The notes: generated by a model from the sequence alone, not told the origin. Shown: positions 35,763 through 47,118, counted from the stretch's first letter. The stretch: DNA of 64,000 nt from Orrella marina (GCF_003058465.1 NZ_CP028901.1:1860001-1924000), one strand, 5' to 3'. Translations and numbers: made by a program.

Positions 35763-36911
35763 TCAGGAACTCAGTCCAGACAATGCCGCTTCGCGGTTCT
35801 TCTTCCACAGATCTGCGAACTGCTCGTCTGACAAATCCTTGCCTTCCTTCATCGTTTCAGCCCACGCTGCGCGCAAGGCCTCCAGACGCTTGAGGCGAGC
35901 GTCATTCCACTGCTGATGCGCGTCAGTCCAGATACCTTTCTCTTTCAGGTACTTGATTGCGCCGTTGTGGAATGGTGCGTCTGCAGGTGGCGTGCCAGCC
36001 TGATCCAGCGCCCAACGGGGCATCACCGAGGTTGCATCCTTGTACAGATCGTAGGTTTCATCGAAACCCTTCATCAGGTTATAGACCTCGTCCTCGCTCA
36101 TGTCCGCACGCACCACCAGCAGCGGATAGCGATACGCCATGATGTCCATTGGCTTGTCTTTCGAGATACCCGCACCTACGGTCTCAACGGTTGGGCCAAA
36201 GAACGGAGCCAGGCTCTGCATACGGGCCCAGCCTTCCTTGTCATCAACTGATGCACCAAGCCAGCGGATACCACGTGGAGACTCGGCCAGTTCGTACATC
36301 TGACTTGGGGTCGTGGTCGTGCATGTCGCATCAGACTGACCGGCTGCGATGGAACTCATGGCTGCACCATAGGTCGGGAACATGACAACTTCAACGTCAT
36401 CAAGCGTCAGACCACCGAATCCGAGGTAGGCTTCGCACTTCACGTTTACTGACGGGTTGCCGGCGACCAGCGCAAGGCGCTTACCTTTCAGGTCTTCAAA
36501 AGAATTGATATTCGCATCTGCTGCTGTAGGCAGACCAAACGATGCTGGACGCCCAGCGAGAACACGCAAATCCTGCGGGCCCCAGCGCTTGGCTGCGAAG
36601 TCTTCAGTGCCTTCGCTGGCAAAGAAGGTCTCGGTTGCGAGGAAACCAACATCGGCACGCCCTTGAAGCACGGGCTGCAGTCGTCCGATGGAAGAACCTG
36701 AAGGCTGGATACGAACTTTCGTACCAAACTTCTTGCCAAATGCGTCTGCCATTGCAGATGCCTCAGCATAGCCTGCCGAACCCACGTCATAGGAAGACCA
36801 TGTCATGGTGTTGGGCAGGGTCTGGGCGACTGCCGCAGAGCCAAACGCCATCACCAACCCTGCGGCGACGCCGGTCAGGTAACGTCCGACGGGCTTATAA
36901 GTTGTTTTCAT
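35763..36911 (-). CDS. TAXI family TRAP transporter solute-binding protein
   Basis: A 382-residue periplasmic protein. A signal peptide (YLTGVAAGLVMAFGSAAVA, cleaved before QTLP) is followed by the TAXI-type fold: SSYDVGSAGYAEASAMADAF, then VRIQPSGSSIGRLQPVLQGRADVGFLA, DLKGKRLALVAGNPS and GQSDATCTTTTPS. It captures the substrate in the periplasm and passes it to the fused permease, whose gene is 113 bases downstream on the same strand. It has an AGGAGGAG ribosome site 7-8 bases before ATG, one of the strongest in the window, which fits the excess of binding protein over permease. Confidence 0.93.
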   Translation of the reverse strand: MKTTYKPVGRYLTGVAAGLVMAFGSAAVAQTLPNTMTWSSYDVGSAGYAEASAMADAFGKKFGTKVRIQPSGSSIGRLQPVLQGRADVGFLATETFFASEGTEDFAAKRWGPQDLRVLAGRPASFGLPTAADANINSFEDLKGKRLALVAGNPSVNVKCEAYLGFGGLTLDDVEVVMFPTYGAAMSSIAAGQSDATCTTTTPSQMYELAESPRGIRWLGASVDDKEGWARMQSLAPFFGPTVETVGAGISKDKPMDIMAYRYPLLVVRADMSEDEVYNLMKGFDETYDLYKDATSVMPRWALDQAGTPPADAPFHNGAIKYLKEKGIWTDAHQQWNDARLKRLEALRAAWAETMKEGKDLSDEQFADLWKKNREAALSGLSS

Positions 36912-37265
36912 AAAAAATACTCCTCCTGCTAAGAAAGCAATGACCCAATCAAGGTCTGCAACAAAAATCGGTAACTCCGGGAACGCAGAATCTCTTGACT
37001 AAAACGAATTCAGCATGAAAGCATAAGCGAACAGCTTTCAGCTGTCATGATCCGTATTGTTCAGCAAGACGTGCGCAAGCGACACCGGGTTTATCCCGAT
37101 GTGCGATATTCCACTCAGGCTGAAATATGCTAAAAACAAACGGTAACCAACTGAATAAAAACAAAAAAGCTGAAAACCAGCAGCGCTTTCAAATATTGAG
37201 AGTCATGCTTCTGAATATTGCAATGCGCAAAAATCCAAGGCAGAGAACCCTGCTAGTCTTGCGAT
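36912..37265. other. Region upstream of the TAXI gene and downstream of ispH
   Basis: This 354-bp region holds the TAXI promoter and the 3' flank of ispH. At 37031-37045 there is a short perfect inverted repeat, ACAGCT-TTC-AGCTGT, that might be a regulator site. The ORF 37127-37381 runs antisense into ispH and is judged spurious. I see no RNA gene. Confidence 0.4.
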
Positions 37266-38264
37266 TCACGACGAGTGTACGCCATCCGCATTCTTGCGCC
37301 CCAGGCCCTTGGGTAACGGGAAAGAAACGTTTTCGACCAACCCGTCCATTGTTCGCACTGATACAGCACCCATTTCCTTAATGCGCGTCACTACCTGCTG
37401 CACCAGCAATTCAGGCGCTGAAGCCCCTGCAGTGATTCCGACAGTCTGTTTTCCCTCAAGCCAGGCCGGATCAATCGATTCTGCCCCATCAATCAGATAG
37501 GCTTCCACATTCAGACGCTCTGCGACTTCCCTCAGGCGATTCGAGTTCGAGCTATTACGGCTGCCTACCACCAGTACCAGGTCGCATCGACTGGCTAACA
37601 ACTTGACCGCGTCCTGTCGGTTCTGGGTGGCGTAGCAAATATCGCTCTTCTTCGGCTCCTGAATACCAGGGAACCTTTCTCTGAGCGCCTGTGCAACTTT
37701 GGATGCATCGTCAACAGACAAGGTGGTTTGCGTGACAAACGCAAGCTTGTCCGGAGCATTAACCTGAAGCCTCGCGACGTCCTCCTCATCTTCCACAAGA
37801 TACATGCCATCTGGAGACTGTCCGAGCGTACCCTCGACCTCTGGATGCCCGGCATGCCCGATCATGATTACTTCAAGCCCCTGGCGGCGCATTTTTGCAA
37901 CTTCAACATGCACCTTGGTAACAAGTGGACAGGTCGCATCAAACACCTGCAAACCTCTGCACCTGGCTTCATCCTGAACTTTCTGAGGGACACCGTGAGC
38001 GGAGAACACGACTAGAGCACCCGCCGGAACTTCATCAAGCTCCTTCACGAATATTGCACCTTTGGACCGCAAATCGTCCACCACAAACTTGTTGTGGACG
38101 ATCTCATGGCGCACATAGACCGGTGACCCATGTATCTGTAACGCCCGTTCAACAATATCGATTGCGCGATCGACTCCCGCACAAAATCCTCGCGGCTGTG
38201 CAAGAACGACCTCAACGGCTCCGTCAACGACACCGGTTGCCCGAATGTTTTCCTCTCCAGCCAT
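37266..38264 (-). CDS. ispH: 4-hydroxy-3-methylbut-2-enyl diphosphate reductase
   Basis: The 332-residue enzyme makes IPP and DMAPP in the last step of the MEP isoprenoid pathway. Its three [4Fe-4S] cysteines are visible: [23 protein letters not shown] and [12 protein letters not shown]. The substrate-binding His residues are in VRHEIVHN and GHAGHPE, and the Glu in the VEGTLGQ region. Its ATG overlaps the stop of fkpB by one base (TGATG), so the two are translationally coupled. The fkpB-ispH (slpA-lytB) order is common in proteobacteria. Confidence 0.95.
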   Translation of the reverse strand: MAGEENIRATGVVDGAVEVVLAQPRGFCAGVDRAIDIVERALQIHGSPVYVRHEIVHNKFVVDDLRSKGAIFVKELDEVPAGALVVFSAHGVPQKVQDEARCRGLQVFDATCPLVTKVHVEVAKMRRQGLEVIMIGHAGHPEVEGTLGQSPDGMYLVEDEEDVARLQVNAPDKLAFVTQTTLSVDDASKVAQALRERFPGIQEPKKSDICYATQNRQDAVKLLASRCDLVLVVGSRNSSNSNRLREVAERLNVEAYLIDGAESIDPAWLEGKQTVGITAGASAPELLVQQVVTRIKEMGAVSVRTMDGLVENVSFPLPKGLGRKNADGVHSS

Positions 38265-38725
38265 CAGATCACCCCTATCAGATCAACGTCGATTCGCAAC
38301 TGCCTACCCGCAAGCGGATGGTTAAAGTCAAACAGTGCACCGCGATCAGAAATTTCTTTGAAAATTCCCGAGTACTGTCCGCCGTTTGGTGCCGCAAAAC
38401 TGACCATGTCACCCGACTCGAACGCTGCATCGTCTCCAGCGTGCTGCTTGAGCATCTCGTGACTCACCCACTGAAGAAGATCAGGATTGCGCTCACCGTA
38501 TGCCTGTTCGGGACTGAGCGACTCGGAAAAGCAGTCACCCTCTGGTCGACCCAAAAGCACCTGCTCCATGCCGGGAGCCCACTGCCCCATCCCCATCTGC
38601 AAAGTGGCGGGACGACCACCAAACGTATCGATAAACACGGACCCCGCACCTGGGCCACTCTCGACCACAATGCGGTAGTGGAGTGTCAGGTAGGAATCCG
38701 ACTGGACAACGGGCGTATTTGACAT
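38264..38725 (-). CDS. fkpB: FKBP-type peptidyl-prolyl isomerase (SlpA/FkpB type)
   Basis: A 153-residue SlyD/FkpB-like cytosolic isomerase: a short FKBP domain starts ([28 protein letters not shown]), the flap insertion ([18 protein letters not shown] to HEMLKQH) follows, and the FKBP fold closes with [19 protein letters not shown], ending DVDLIGVI. It should catalyse cis-trans proline isomerisation and act as a chaperone. ATG 38725 is preferred because the longer start at 38749 adds unfamiliar residues. It is divergent from radC, with 63 bases between their starts. Confidence 0.9.
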   Translation of the reverse strand: MSNTPVVQSDSYLTLHYRIVVESGPGAGSVFIDTFGGRPATLQMGMGQWAPGMEQVLLGRPEGDCFSESLSPEQAYGERNPDLLQWVSHEMLKQHAGDDAAFESGDMVSFAAPNGGQYSGIFKEISDRGALFDFNHPLAGRQLRIDVDLIGVI

Positions 38726-38788
38726 GGATGACTTCCGGGCAAAGTGCAAAGATATGAAACCTCAACCCCCTATTCTAGAGCCAGACTG

Positions 38789-39484
38789 ATGACTTTGCTT
38801 GACGCGCTGCCACCCGAAGAACGTCCACGAGAGAGATTACTGAGCCAGGGAGCCACCGCTCTGACAGATGCAGAACTACTTGCCTTGCTTTTCGGGAGTG
38901 GAACCAGAGGCAAGCATGCCATCACGCTCGCATCCGAATTGCTGGTACGCTGCCACGGCGTCGCTGGGCTGCCCAGGCTCGATGTCGATGGACTGAAACA
39001 GACACCGGGCATCGGAACCGCCAAGGCTTGCCTGCTCGCAGCGGCATTCGAACTTGGCAGACGAGCCATTCTCGCCTCCCTCAAGAATGGGGAGCCTCTG
39101 ACCAACCCGTCGCAAGTCAAAGACTACTGCCGCGCAAATATGGGACATTTGCGAATCGAGCATTGCAGAGTGATTCTTCTGGACTCACTGAACCGCGTGA
39201 TAAGCGATCACGAGGTCTCTCGCGGCACACTTGGTGAAACGCCCATCTACCCCAGGGAGATCGCCCGTCTCGCACTGGGTCACCACGCTGCGGCGGTGAT
39301 CATTGTTCACAACCACCCTTCCGGCCTGGCAGAACCAAGCGATGCGGATCTTCACATGACAGCCGAACTGACCAAGGCTCTTGAACTGATAGACGTCATG
39401 TTACTTGACCATTTGATCGTAGCAGGCCCCAACGTCATTTCACTCGCGGAAAGCGGCCACCTTGACCTGCTGTCGTCCGGATAG
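38789..39484 (+). CDS. radC: RadC family JAMM/MPN+ domain protein
   Basis: A 231-residue protein. An N-terminal helix-hairpin-helix region (LPRLDVDGLKQTPGIGTAKACLLAA) precedes the JAMM metalloprotease-like domain, with IVHNHPSGLAEPSDADL as the zinc-binding motif and LDSLNRVI... EVSRGTL upstream. Its biochemical role is still debated; the family was once linked to DNA repair. ATG 38789 (MTLLDALPPEERPRERLL) is the family start; the earlier ATG 38744 would overlap the divergent fkpB leader. Confidence 0.92.
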   Translation: MTLLDALPPEERPRERLLSQGATALTDAELLALLFGSGTRGKHAITLASELLVRCHGVAGLPRLDVDGLKQTPGIGTAKACLLAAAFELGRRAILASLKNGEPLTNPSQVKDYCRANMGHLRIEHCRVILLDSLNRVISDHEVSRGTLGETPIYPREIARLALGHHAAAVIIVHNHPSGLAEPSDADLHMTAELTKALELIDVMLLDHLIVAGPNVISLAESGHLDLLSSG

Positions 39485-39554
39485 ATAAACAGAAATCGTG
39501 GTGGCTCATTGAGCAAAGAAAACGGAGCGTTTAATTCTGCGACACAATGATCCG

Positions 39555-39588
39555 CGGCAAGCTCAAGCTGCTTGACCTGAGCTTGCCG
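39555..39588. terminator. Hairpin between radC and the thiolase gene
   Basis: An 11-bp perfect stem (CGGCAAGCTCA with TGAGCTTGCCG) and a 12-base loop lie between the convergent radC and thiolase stops (71 bases after radC, 20 bases from the thiolase stop). There is no T-run, so a bidirectional terminator is likely but not certain. Confidence 0.55.
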
Positions 39589-39607
39589 GGATTTGTAACG
39601 AGTTTAG

Positions 39608-40789
39608 TTACGCACGCTCGAAAATGGCGGCAATACCCTGGCCACCGCCAATGCACATCGTCACAAGCGCATAGCGACCACCTGTGCGATGCAACTCATG
39701 AATGGCTTTGACCGTCACAATGGCACCGGTCGCACCAATCGGGTGACCCAGTGAGATGCCACTACCGTTCGGATTCACTTTCTCAGGATCAAAACCGAGT
39801 TCCTTGCTCACTGCGCACGCCTGAGCCGCAAAAGCTTCGTTGGCCTCAATGACATCGATCTGGTCAAGTGTCAAACCTGCACGCGCAAGCACAGCCTTGG
39901 AAGCCGGCACTGGACCAATGCCCATGATATCGGGATCGACGCCAGCATGCGCATACGCAACAAGACGTGCCAGTGGCTTTGTGCCATGAGATTTCAATGC
40001 TTCGCCGCTCATGAGGACAACGGCTGCTGCACCATCGTTGATACCCGATGCGTTACCGGCTGTGACCGTGCCATTTTCCTTGACGAAAACGGCTCTCAAT
40101 TTGGCCAGCCCCTCTGCTGACACATCGCTGCGTGGGTGCTCGTCCTTGTCAAACACGACTTCACCCTTGCGCGTCTTGATCACAACAGGAACAATCTGGT
40201 CCGCAAACCGTCCTTCGGCCACAGCCTGCACGGCCCGCCTGTGCGACTCCACTGCCAGCGCATCCTGCTGCTCGCGAGTGATCTCGAACTTCTTCGCTAC
40301 GTTCTCAGCTGTGACACCCATGTGCATCCGACCAAACGGATCGGTCAGCGCAGCAACCATCATGTCAGTCACTTTGGTATCACCCATCCGTGCACCCGAA
40401 CGCATGGCTTCGGACAGATAGCCACCGCGACTCATATTTTCTGCACCGCCACCGACCGCAATCTCAGTGTCTCCCAGCAAGATGGACTGAGAAGCCGAGA
40501 CGATCGCCTGCAGTCCGGACCCGCAAAGGCGATTCACGTTGAACGCCGCAGTGGTCTCTGGCAGACCGGCATTCAGTGCCACTACCCGCGACAGATAGAC
40601 GTCACGAGCTTCGGTCGGGACCACATGACCGAATGCGAGATGCCTGACCTCGTCACCGGGAACCGCGCTGCGCTCAAGCGCAGCCTTCACAACAGTCGCC
40701 CCCAGATCAATCGGCGGGACATCCTTGAGGCCCCCGCCGAAGTCACCAATCGCTGTCCGGACAGCTGATGTAACCCACACTTCGCGCAT
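39608..40789 (-). CDS. Acetyl-CoA acetyltransferase (beta-ketothiolase)
   Basis: A 393-residue thiolase. The acyl-binding cysteine is in NRLCGSGLQA (about residue 88), the His of the base pair in SLGHPIGATGA and the second Cys in MCIGGGQG near the C-terminus. It condenses or cleaves acetyl-CoA units, in fatty-acid breakdown or polyhydroxyalkanoate synthesis. ATG 40789 with an AAGGAG site is selected over the longer ORF. It is alone between radC and the LLM gene; PhaA and BktB cannot be separated by eye. Confidence 0.92.
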   Translation of the reverse strand: MREVWVTSAVRTAIGDFGGGLKDVPPIDLGATVVKAALERSAVPGDEVRHLAFGHVVPTEARDVYLSRVVALNAGLPETTAAFNVNRLCGSGLQAIVSASQSILLGDTEIAVGGGAENMSRGGYLSEAMRSGARMGDTKVTDMMVAALTDPFGRMHMGVTAENVAKKFEITREQQDALAVESHRRAVQAVAEGRFADQIVPVVIKTRKGEVVFDKDEHPRSDVSAEGLAKLRAVFVKENGTVTAGNASGINDGAAAVVLMSGEALKSHGTKPLARLVAYAHAGVDPDIMGIGPVPASKAVLARAGLTLDQIDVIEANEAFAAQACAVSKELGFDPEKVNPNGSGISLGHPIGATGAIVTVKAIHELHRTGGRYALVTMCIGGGQGIAAIFERA

Positions 40790-40980
40790 AGTCTGCTCCT
40801 TACGTTTAATAGGAAGAAATATCACCAGGGCCCGAACAGTCTCTTTGATTTTCAGGCCCCGACTGACTTACTCTAGGACAACATGACAAAACCTGGCCAA
40901 GCCAGGCTGGCTGATCACATTCAGATTACCTGAGTCGACTCTCAGCATAACGCAACGACCGTATAAATTTTTGGCTAATT

Positions 40981-41997
40981 ATGACTATCCCTTATTCTAT
41001 TCTGGATCTTTCACCCATCCCGGAAGGTGCCGACGCTGCAACCGCCCTCTCCAACACCCGGGACCTCGCCCAGCACGGTGAGGCGCTGGGATATCGGCGG
41101 TACTGGGTGGCAGAACATCACAACATGAGCGGTATAGCGAGTTCTGCGACAGCTGTTCTGATCGGAAACATTGCTGGTGCAACCCAGACAATCCGTGTTG
41201 GTTCTGGCGGCATCATGCTTCCAAATCACGCTCCGCTGATCATTGCCGAGCAGTTCGGCACGCTTGCAACTCTCTATCCAGGAAGAATTGATCTGGGTCT
41301 TGGCCGTGCGCCTGGAACGGACCAGCAGACCGCCCGAGCGCTCAGACGCGATCTCCAGTCAAGCAGCGACCGCTTCCCGCAGGACGTTCTTGAACTGATG
41401 GAATATCTGGGCCCACAAGCAGATTCGCTCCCAGTCAGGGCGGTACCCGGAGCTGGTACGGAGGTACCTGTCTGGATTCTGGGTTCGAGTCTTTTCGGGG
41501 CTCAGCTTGCTGCACATTTCGGACTTCCGTATGCATTTGCTTCGCACTTCGCACCGGCTGATCTCATGGATGCACTGGCCATTTATCGCCAGACGTTCAA
41601 ACCATCCCGGCATCTGTCCAAGCCTTATGCCATGGTGCTTGCAAACATCGTCGCAGCCGATACGGACGATCAGGCCAGACATCTATTCACATCGGTCCAG
41701 CAACAGTTTGTTCGCATGCGACGCAATACACGCGGAAAACTGCCGCCTCCCATCGAAGACATTGAAAGTTTCTGGACACCGGTAGAAAAGCAGTTTGCGA
41801 GCCAGATGTTGTCCTGTGCAGTGATGGGGTCACTTGAGACAGTCACCCAGGGTCTGCAGGCACTGGTTGACAGGACGCAGCCACAGGAACTGATGTTTAC
41901 CGGGCAGATTTACGATCATCAGGCGCGCCTGCACTCGTTCGAACTCGCAGCGCAAGCCATGAAACAAGTCAATCAACCATGTGAGTCGTACATGTAA
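40981..41997 (+). CDS. LLM class flavin-dependent oxidoreductase (MsnO8-like)
   Basis: A 338-residue luciferase-like monooxygenase. The fold shows [73 protein letters not shown] and [14 protein letters not shown], all typical of the bacterial LLM branch called MsnO8. It should use reduced FMN and oxygen on an unknown substrate. The last 25 bases overlap the 3' end of the convergent cfa gene, so the transcripts share sequence at their ends. Confidence 0.9.
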   Translation: MTIPYSILDLSPIPEGADAATALSNTRDLAQHGEALGYRRYWVAEHHNMSGIASSATAVLIGNIAGATQTIRVGSGGIMLPNHAPLIIAEQFGTLATLYPGRIDLGLGRAPGTDQQTARALRRDLQSSSDRFPQDVLELMEYLGPQADSLPVRAVPGAGTEVPVWILGSSLFGAQLAAHFGLPYAFASHFAPADLMDALAIYRQTFKPSRHLSKPYAMVLANIVAADTDDQARHLFTSVQQQFVRMRRNTRGKLPPPIEDIESFWTPVEKQFASQMLSCAVMGSLETVTQGLQALVDRTQPQELMFTGQIYDHQARLHSFELAAQAMKQVNQPCESYM

Positions 41998-43265
41998 TCT
42001 CTGCGCCACGGGTAGCCCAGATCTTCAGGCAGATCAAGCTCATCTGGTCTGCCGCGTGTCGGCAAATGGTGACCAACTATCTGGTACAGCGCAATCCACC
42101 CATTTTCGAATCCGGCAGCACATCCTGCGAGGTAAAGTCTGTATGCCCGCAAGGCCCGCTGCCCCTGTTCCGAGCTGAGAATCGTTCGCGCCTGGTCCAG
42201 ACGGGCTTCAAGCGCATCGCTCCACGCCCACAGCGTACGCGCGTAGTGTGGGCGCAAATTCTCGACATCGACCGGCTCCAGCCCGGCATTGCCCATCTGA
42301 GTCAGCACATGACCAATATGGGTCAACTCCCCTCCCGGAAAAATGTACTTTTCAATGAAGTCACCCATACCATGACCAAGCTGGTCATTCTCAACCCCGC
42401 CCGCTGTGATCCCGTGATTCATGATGAGACCACCCGGCTTGAGCAGGCGACGCAGTTGATCGAAATACACGGTCAGCTGCGCCCGTCCGACATGCTCGAA
42501 CATACCAACTGACGCTATCTTGTCAAAAGGGTTGCCTGAATCGAGTTTACGATAGTCAAGCAACTCCATTCGCACCCGTCCCGAGAGCCCTTTCTCTTCA
42601 ATCAGTCGATTGACATAGGCATGCTGGTTTCTGGACAGTGTGATCCCGGTTGCATCGACACCATAGTGCTCTGCTGCCCACAAGAGCAGGCCTCCCCAGC
42701 CTGCGCCAACATCTGCAAATCGCTCTCCCTCTGCCAGACGGAGTTTGCGGCAGATATGATCAAGCTTGGCTTGCTGCGCCTGCTCGAGATCCATCTCCGG
42801 CGTTCGATAGTAAGCGCATGAGTACACTCTTCTGGGATCTAGCCACAGCGCATAAAAGTCATCTGACAAATCGTAATGAAACTCGATGTGCCTGGCATCT
42901 CTTTCAACCGAGTGACGCCACACCGAAATCAACTGCTTGACAAGCGTTCCGAACACCCCCTGGCGCGCCGCCTCAACCGGCGAACTCGGAAGCATCGCCG
43001 TGGCGGCGGCCATAAGATCGCGCATCGGACTGCGGATATCGATACGCCCCTCCACGTAATCTTCGCCAACTTTTCCAATATCACCCGATGCCAGATTCTT
43101 GAGTGCTTTGAGATCACTGACAATCAGTTCGACCACAGCGTTGCCGGACCCGATCCGGGTTCCATCTGGAAGATGCAACTGCACTTCAACAGGCAAACTG
43201 GCTATTTTTTTTTCAACCAGACTAACCAGCGGATTCAAGACTATCCCCCTTATGTCCAATTCCAT
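41973..43265 (-). CDS. cfa: Cyclopropane-fatty-acyl-phospholipid synthase family protein
   Basis: A 430-residue SAM-dependent methyltransferase of the CFA synthase family. Residues about 1-130 are the N-terminal CFA domain; then [25 protein letters not shown], the SAM loop [34 protein letters not shown] (the catalytic Glu) and ITAGGVEND. It adds a methylene from SAM across the double bond of membrane phospholipid acyl chains. ATG 43265 (MELDIRG) is likely; MSKLMELD at 43277 is an alternative. Convergent with the LLM gene, with overlapping 3' ends. Confidence 0.9.
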   Translation of the reverse strand: MELDIRGIVLNPLVSLVEKKIASLPVEVQLHLPDGTRIGSGNAVVELIVSDLKALKNLASGDIGKVGEDYVEGRIDIRSPMRDLMAAATAMLPSSPVEAARQGVFGTLVKQLISVWRHSVERDARHIEFHYDLSDDFYALWLDPRRVYSCAYYRTPEMDLEQAQQAKLDHICRKLRLAEGERFADVGAGWGGLLLWAAEHYGVDATGITLSRNQHAYVNRLIEEKGLSGRVRMELLDYRKLDSGNPFDKIASVGMFEHVGRAQLTVYFDQLRRLLKPGGLIMNHGITAGGVENDQLGHGMGDFIEKYIFPGGELTHIGHVLTQMGNAGLEPVDVENLRPHYARTLWAWSDALEARLDQARTILSSEQGQRALRAYRLYLAGCAAGFENGWIALYQIVGHHLPTRGRPDELDLPEDLGYPWRRDYMYDSHG

Positions 43266-43598
43266 CAATTTCGACATCCCCGGACAAGGATGTATAAACG
43301 AGCACACAAAGAAATGTATCCAATTTTCGTCATTTGCGAAACCTTCCAGACGAATTCCTCAACCTCGACTGATGACACATTCGAAGACCTTTTCGCACAG
43401 GGGACGGATCAAGCAACGACGCTAAGTTTGCGCCACGGTTACGATTCGGGATATACTTCTCGGTTTGGCGGGTTTGGCTTTGGGCTCCTCAGTGGTCGGG
43501 AGGGCGTGTCAGAGTCTGTTTTCCTGCGATAAACGCTGGCAGAACATGATCTGGACAGCCAGACACATACCCCTAGCAAATTTTTGAAAGGTGCAACC
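43266..43598. other. Divergent region before cfa and rpmB
   Basis: The 333-bp gap must hold the cfa promoter and the ribosomal-protein promoter. An ORF crossing it on the plus strand (42876-43532) overlaps cfa antisense and is judged spurious. No tRNA or terminator is evident. Confidence 0.4.
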
Positions 43599-43835
43599 AT
43601 GGCACGAGTATGCCAAGTAACTGGTAAGGGCCCCATCACGGGCAACAACGTATCTCACGCAAACAACAAGACCAAGCGTCGCTTCCTGCCTAACCTGCAG
43701 TCACACCGATTCTGGGTTGAGAGCGAGAACCGCTGGGTTCGCCTGCGCGTCAGCGCGAACGCGATGCGCACGATCGACAAGAACGGCATCGATTCCGTTC
43801 TGGCAGATCTGCGTGCTCGTGGCGAAATCGCCTGA
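43599..43835 (+). CDS. rpmB: 50S ribosomal protein L28
   Basis: A 78-residue basic protein: [39 protein letters not shown], then [18 protein letters not shown]. It is a structural part of the large subunit. A GAAAGG ribosome site lies 8 bases upstream of ATG 43599. The rpmG gene follows 39 bases later, the usual L28-L33 pairing. Confidence 0.97.
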   Translation: MARVCQVTGKGPITGNNVSHANNKTKRRFLPNLQSHRFWVESENRWVRLRVSANAMRTIDKNGIDSVLADLRARGEIA

Positions 43836-43874
43836 GCGCCTGAGCTTTACTGACGACTTTAAGAGAGATTCATC

Positions 43875-44042
43875 ATGGCCAAAGGCATTCGAGAAAAAAT
43901 CAAGCTGGAGTCGACCGCAGGTACCGGTCACTTTTACACAACGAGCAAGAACAAGCGCAACACGCCTGACAAGATGCTCATCAAGAAGTACGACCCGGTC
44001 GTGCGCAAGCACGTCGAGTACAAGGAAACCAAGCTCAAGTGA
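43875..44042 (+). CDS. rpmG: 50S ribosomal protein L33
   Basis: A 55-residue protein found by reading the sequence: [48 protein letters not shown]. It lacks the two CxxC zinc motifs, so it is the zinc-independent (C-minus) form of L33. A GAGAGA site lies 7 bases upstream. The partner rpmB lies immediately upstream. Confidence 0.96.
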   Translation: MAKGIREKIKLESTAGTGHFYTTSKNKRNTPDKMLIKKYDPVVRKHVEYKETKLK

Positions 44043-44454
44043 TTCGGGGTTGGCGAATCAGAACAGGGTCATAGATCCGCTCTGTCTCGTCAGTCACGCA
44101 ACACCTTCATGACTTGAGCGACAGGCGTAGTCCAGATTTGCTTGAAGCACGCCTTGCTAGGGGATCTTGCAGGTTCAGCATCCTCCACAACCCTGTGTGA
44201 TCTCAAATGATCCACTTGCGTCAGGAGTGGCAACCGTGTCGTTACTGTCATGCGTATCAAGGTGTAAATGAGCCATCATTCAAAGCCCTGCAAACGCAGG
44301 GCTTTGTTCATTTCAGGACAATCACGCCATACCTGCGCGCAAGCTTCCTATAATGAGTGGTTTCCATGATCACACCAGGACCCTCTTACTGCCCCAATCT
44401 CTGACCGGGGCCCATCCTGGACAATCCCAACTTTTTAGCTGAATCGACAAACGC
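44043..44454. other. Region between rpmG and leuS
   Basis: This 412-bp gap contains the hairpin at 44281-44306 and a perfect TATAAT hexamer at 44349-44354, about 100 bases before leuS, with no good -35 at 17 bases. The rest, around 44120-44270, shows no ORF with a ribosome site and no tRNA fold that I can draw. Confidence 0.4.
44281..44306 (+). terminator. Terminator after rpmBG
   Basis: A perfect 11-bp stem (CAAAGCCCTGC with GCAGGGCTTTG) with an AAAC tetraloop, about 240 bases after rpmG. It lacks a T-run. It may end the rpmBG transcript or isolate leuS from upstream reading. Confidence 0.65.
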
Positions 44455-47118
44455 ATGCAGGACCGTTACCAGCCCAGCCTCGTAGAGGCCACCGCCCAAG
44501 AATTCTGGAAGAGCAAGGACGCCTATCGCGTTACCGAGAACGCCGTAGACGGCAAAGGCAACCCCAAGCCGAAATTCTACGCTTGCTCGATGCTGCCCTA
44601 CCCCAGTGGCAAACTGCACATGGGGCACGTGCGCAACTACACCATCAACGACATGATGACTCGCCAGTTGCGTATGAAAGGCTACAACGTCCTGATGCCG
44701 ATGGGATGGGATGCTTTTGGCATGCCCGCCGAGAACGCAGCGATCAAGTCCAATGTACCTCCAGCAAAATGGACATACGACAACATCGCCTACATGCGCA
44801 AGCAAATGCAGGCGATGGGGCTGGCCATCGACTGGTCACGTGAGATGACCGCGTGTGACCCCAACTACTACAAGTGGAACCAGTGGCTCTTTCTCAAGAT
44901 GCTGGAGAAAGGCATTGCCTATCGCAAGACCCAGGTTGTGAACTGGGATCCTGTCGACAATACCGTGCTGGCCAATGAGCAGGTTATTGACGGCAAAGGA
45001 TGGCGTTCTGGCGCGACAGTCGAGAAGCGCGAGATTCCCGGGTACTACCTCAAGATCACAGACTACGCCGAGGAGCTCCTCACAACCGTACGTGACAAGC
45101 TTGATGGCTGGCCAGACCGTGTACGTGCCATGCAGGAAAACTGGATTGGCAAGAGCGAGGGTGTGCGCTTTGCCTTTACCCACGACATTCGCAACAGTGA
45201 CGGCGATCTTGTCAATGATGGGAAGATGTACGTGTTCACGACTCGCGCTGACACAATCATGGGTGTGACATTCTGCGCAGTGGCACCTGAGCATCCTCTT
45301 GCTCAGATCGCTTCCGCGCGTAATCCGGACATTGCTGCGTTTATCGAACAGTGCATGAAAGGCGGCCAGACAGAAGCCGAGATCGCCACTCGCGAGAAAG
45401 AAGGGATGGACACAGGCCTCAAGGTCACCCACCCCATTACGGGAGACTCGATTGCGCTCTGGGTCGGTAACTACGTACTCATGAGTTACGGCGATGGTGC
45501 TGTCATGGGCGTGCCCGCACACGATGAACGCGACTTTGCTTTCGCAAACAAGTATCAGATTGAGATCCGTCAGGTTGTTCAGGTCGGCTCACATACGTTT
45601 GATAACAAGGTCTGGAATGACTGGTACGCAGACAAGCAAGCCGGCACCCTCATCCAGTCAGGACAGTTCGACGGATTGACGTCAACTCAGGCGATCGAAC
45701 AAATCGCCAGCACACTTGAAGAGAAAGGACTCGGGGCTCGCAAGACAACCTGGCGACTGCGCGACTGGGGCATCTCACGCCAGCGCTACTGGGGCACACC
45801 AATCCCGATTATTCACTGCGAAAGTTGTGGTCCCGTTCCCGTCCCGGAAAAAGACCTCCCCGTCGTGCTGCCAGAGAACCTGATCCCCGATGGGAGCGGA
45901 AACCCGCTGACAAAAGACGAGGCCTTCCTGTCGTGCTTCTGCCCGAGCTGCGGCAAGCCAGCCAGGCGAGAAACCGACACCATGGACACCTTTGTCGACT
46001 CCTCCTGGTACTTCATGCGCTACACCTCACCCGATAGTAATGAGGCCATGGTCGATGAGCGTAATGACTACTGGATGCCCATGGACCAGTACATCGGTGG
46101 TATCGAACACGCAGTCATGCACTTGCTGTACGCACGGTTCTGGACCAAGGTCATGCGTGACATGGGCCTAGTCAAGTTCGATGAGCCATTTACACGCCTG
46201 CTCTGCCAGGGGATGGTGCTCAACCACATCTACTACGCACGCAACGAACGCGGCGGGATCGAATATTTCTGGCCAGAGGAAGTTGAGAACACTTACGACG
46301 CGAAGGGTTCTATAACAGGCGCCACTCTGAAGTCAGATGGTCGTGAAATTATCTACGGTGGCGTGGGCACCATGTCGAAGTCCAAGAACAACGGTGTGGA
46401 CCCGCAATCACTGATCGATCAGCAGGGTGCCGACACCGCGCGACTTTTCGTCATGTTCACGAGCCCCCCAGAGCAAACGCTGGAATGGTCAGACTCGGGT
46501 GTGGACGGATCTCTGCGCTTTCTCAGGCGCCTCTGGGCAAGCGCCTACAACCATCAGAGGGTAATCACTGAGGCCGTCCCGGGACTTGCAACGACAGACT
46601 GGTCAAAAGCCTCTCCTGAAGTCGCTGATCTGCGTCGAACCATTCACAGCCTGCTCAAGCAGACTGATTATGACTACGAGCGGATACAGTACAACACAGT
46701 GGTTTCCGGCACCATGAAAATGCTCAACGCCATTGAGAGCGCCAAGCTTGATTCTGAAACCCTGTGTTCGCAAGCATTGGCAGAGTCGTTCAGCATCCTT
46801 CTGCGAGTTCTTTACCCCGTAGTCCCGCACATCACCTGGCAACTCTGGAGAGAGCTTGGACTTGAGAAGGTGCATGGGGACCTGCTGGATGCCGCATGGC
46901 CGCAGGTAGACGCCAGAGCGCTTGAATCGGACGAGATAGAACTGGTGTTGCAAGTCAATGGCAAGCTGCGTGGCAGTCTGCGTGTCGCATCGAACGCAAC
47001 CAAGCCAGAAATTGAGTCGCTGGCCGCCGCGCACGAAGCTGTCGCAAAGCATCTTCAGGGGTCGGCTCCCAAGCGTATCATCGTGGTTCCTGGCAAGCTG
47101 GTGAACGTCGTCGGCTAA
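44455..47118 (+). CDS. leuS: Leucine--tRNA ligase
   Basis: A class I aminoacyl-tRNA synthetase of 887 residues, the usual bacterial length. [21 protein letters not shown] contains the HIGH motif (HMGH) near residue 55, the editing (CP1) domain fills about 225-420, and the KMSKS loop appears as [12 protein letters not shown] near residue 640. It charges tRNA-Leu and edits mischarged residues. The ATG at 44455 gives [18 protein letters not shown], a typical beginning. It leads the leuS-lptE-holA transcript; lptE starts 97 bases after the leuS stop. Confidence 0.97.
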   Translation: MQDRYQPSLVEATAQEFWKSKDAYRVTENAVDGKGNPKPKFYACSMLPYPSGKLHMGHVRNYTINDMMTRQLRMKGYNVLMPMGWDAFGMPAENAAIKSNVPPAKWTYDNIAYMRKQMQAMGLAIDWSREMTACDPNYYKWNQWLFLKMLEKGIAYRKTQVVNWDPVDNTVLANEQVIDGKGWRSGATVEKREIPGYYLKITDYAEELLTTVRDKLDGWPDRVRAMQENWIGKSEGVRFAFTHDIRNSDGDLVNDGKMYVFTTRADTIMGVTFCAVAPEHPLAQIASARNPDIAAFIEQCMKGGQTEAEIATREKEGMDTGLKVTHPITGDSIALWVGNYVLMSYGDGAVMGVPAHDERDFAFANKYQIEIRQVVQVGSHTFDNKVWNDWYADKQAGTLIQSGQFDGLTSTQAIEQIASTLEEKGLGARKTTWRLRDWGISRQRYWGTPIPIIHCESCGPVPVPEKDLPVVLPENLIPDGSGNPLTKDEAFLSCFCPSCGKPARRETDTMDTFVDSSWYFMRYTSPDSNEAMVDERNDYWMPMDQYIGGIEHAVMHLLYARFWTKVMRDMGLVKFDEPFTRLLCQGMVLNHIYYARNERGGIEYFWPEEVENTYDAKGSITGATLKSDGREIIYGGVGTMSKSKNNGVDPQSLIDQQGADTARLFVMFTSPPEQTLEWSDSGVDGSLRFLRRLWASAYNHQRVITEAVPGLATTDWSKASPEVADLRRTIHSLLKQTDYDYERIQYNTVVSGTMKMLNAIESAKLDSETLCSQALAESFSILLRVLYPVVPHITWQLWRELGLEKVHGDLLDAAWPQVDARALESDEIELVLQVNGKLRGSLRVASNATKPEIESLAAAHEAVAKHLQGSAPKRIIVVPGKLVNVVG

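Noticed and set aside
37127..37381. 84-codon plus-strand ORF before ispH
   Set aside because: It runs antisense into ispH and has no recognisable product.
42876..43532. 218-codon plus-strand ORF
   Set aside because: It lies antisense to cfa and continues into the intergenic gap without coding character.
44349..44354. TATAAT as a leuS promoter
   Set aside because: The hexamer is perfect, but no acceptable -35 lies 16-18 bases upstream, so I mention it only within the intergenic entry.
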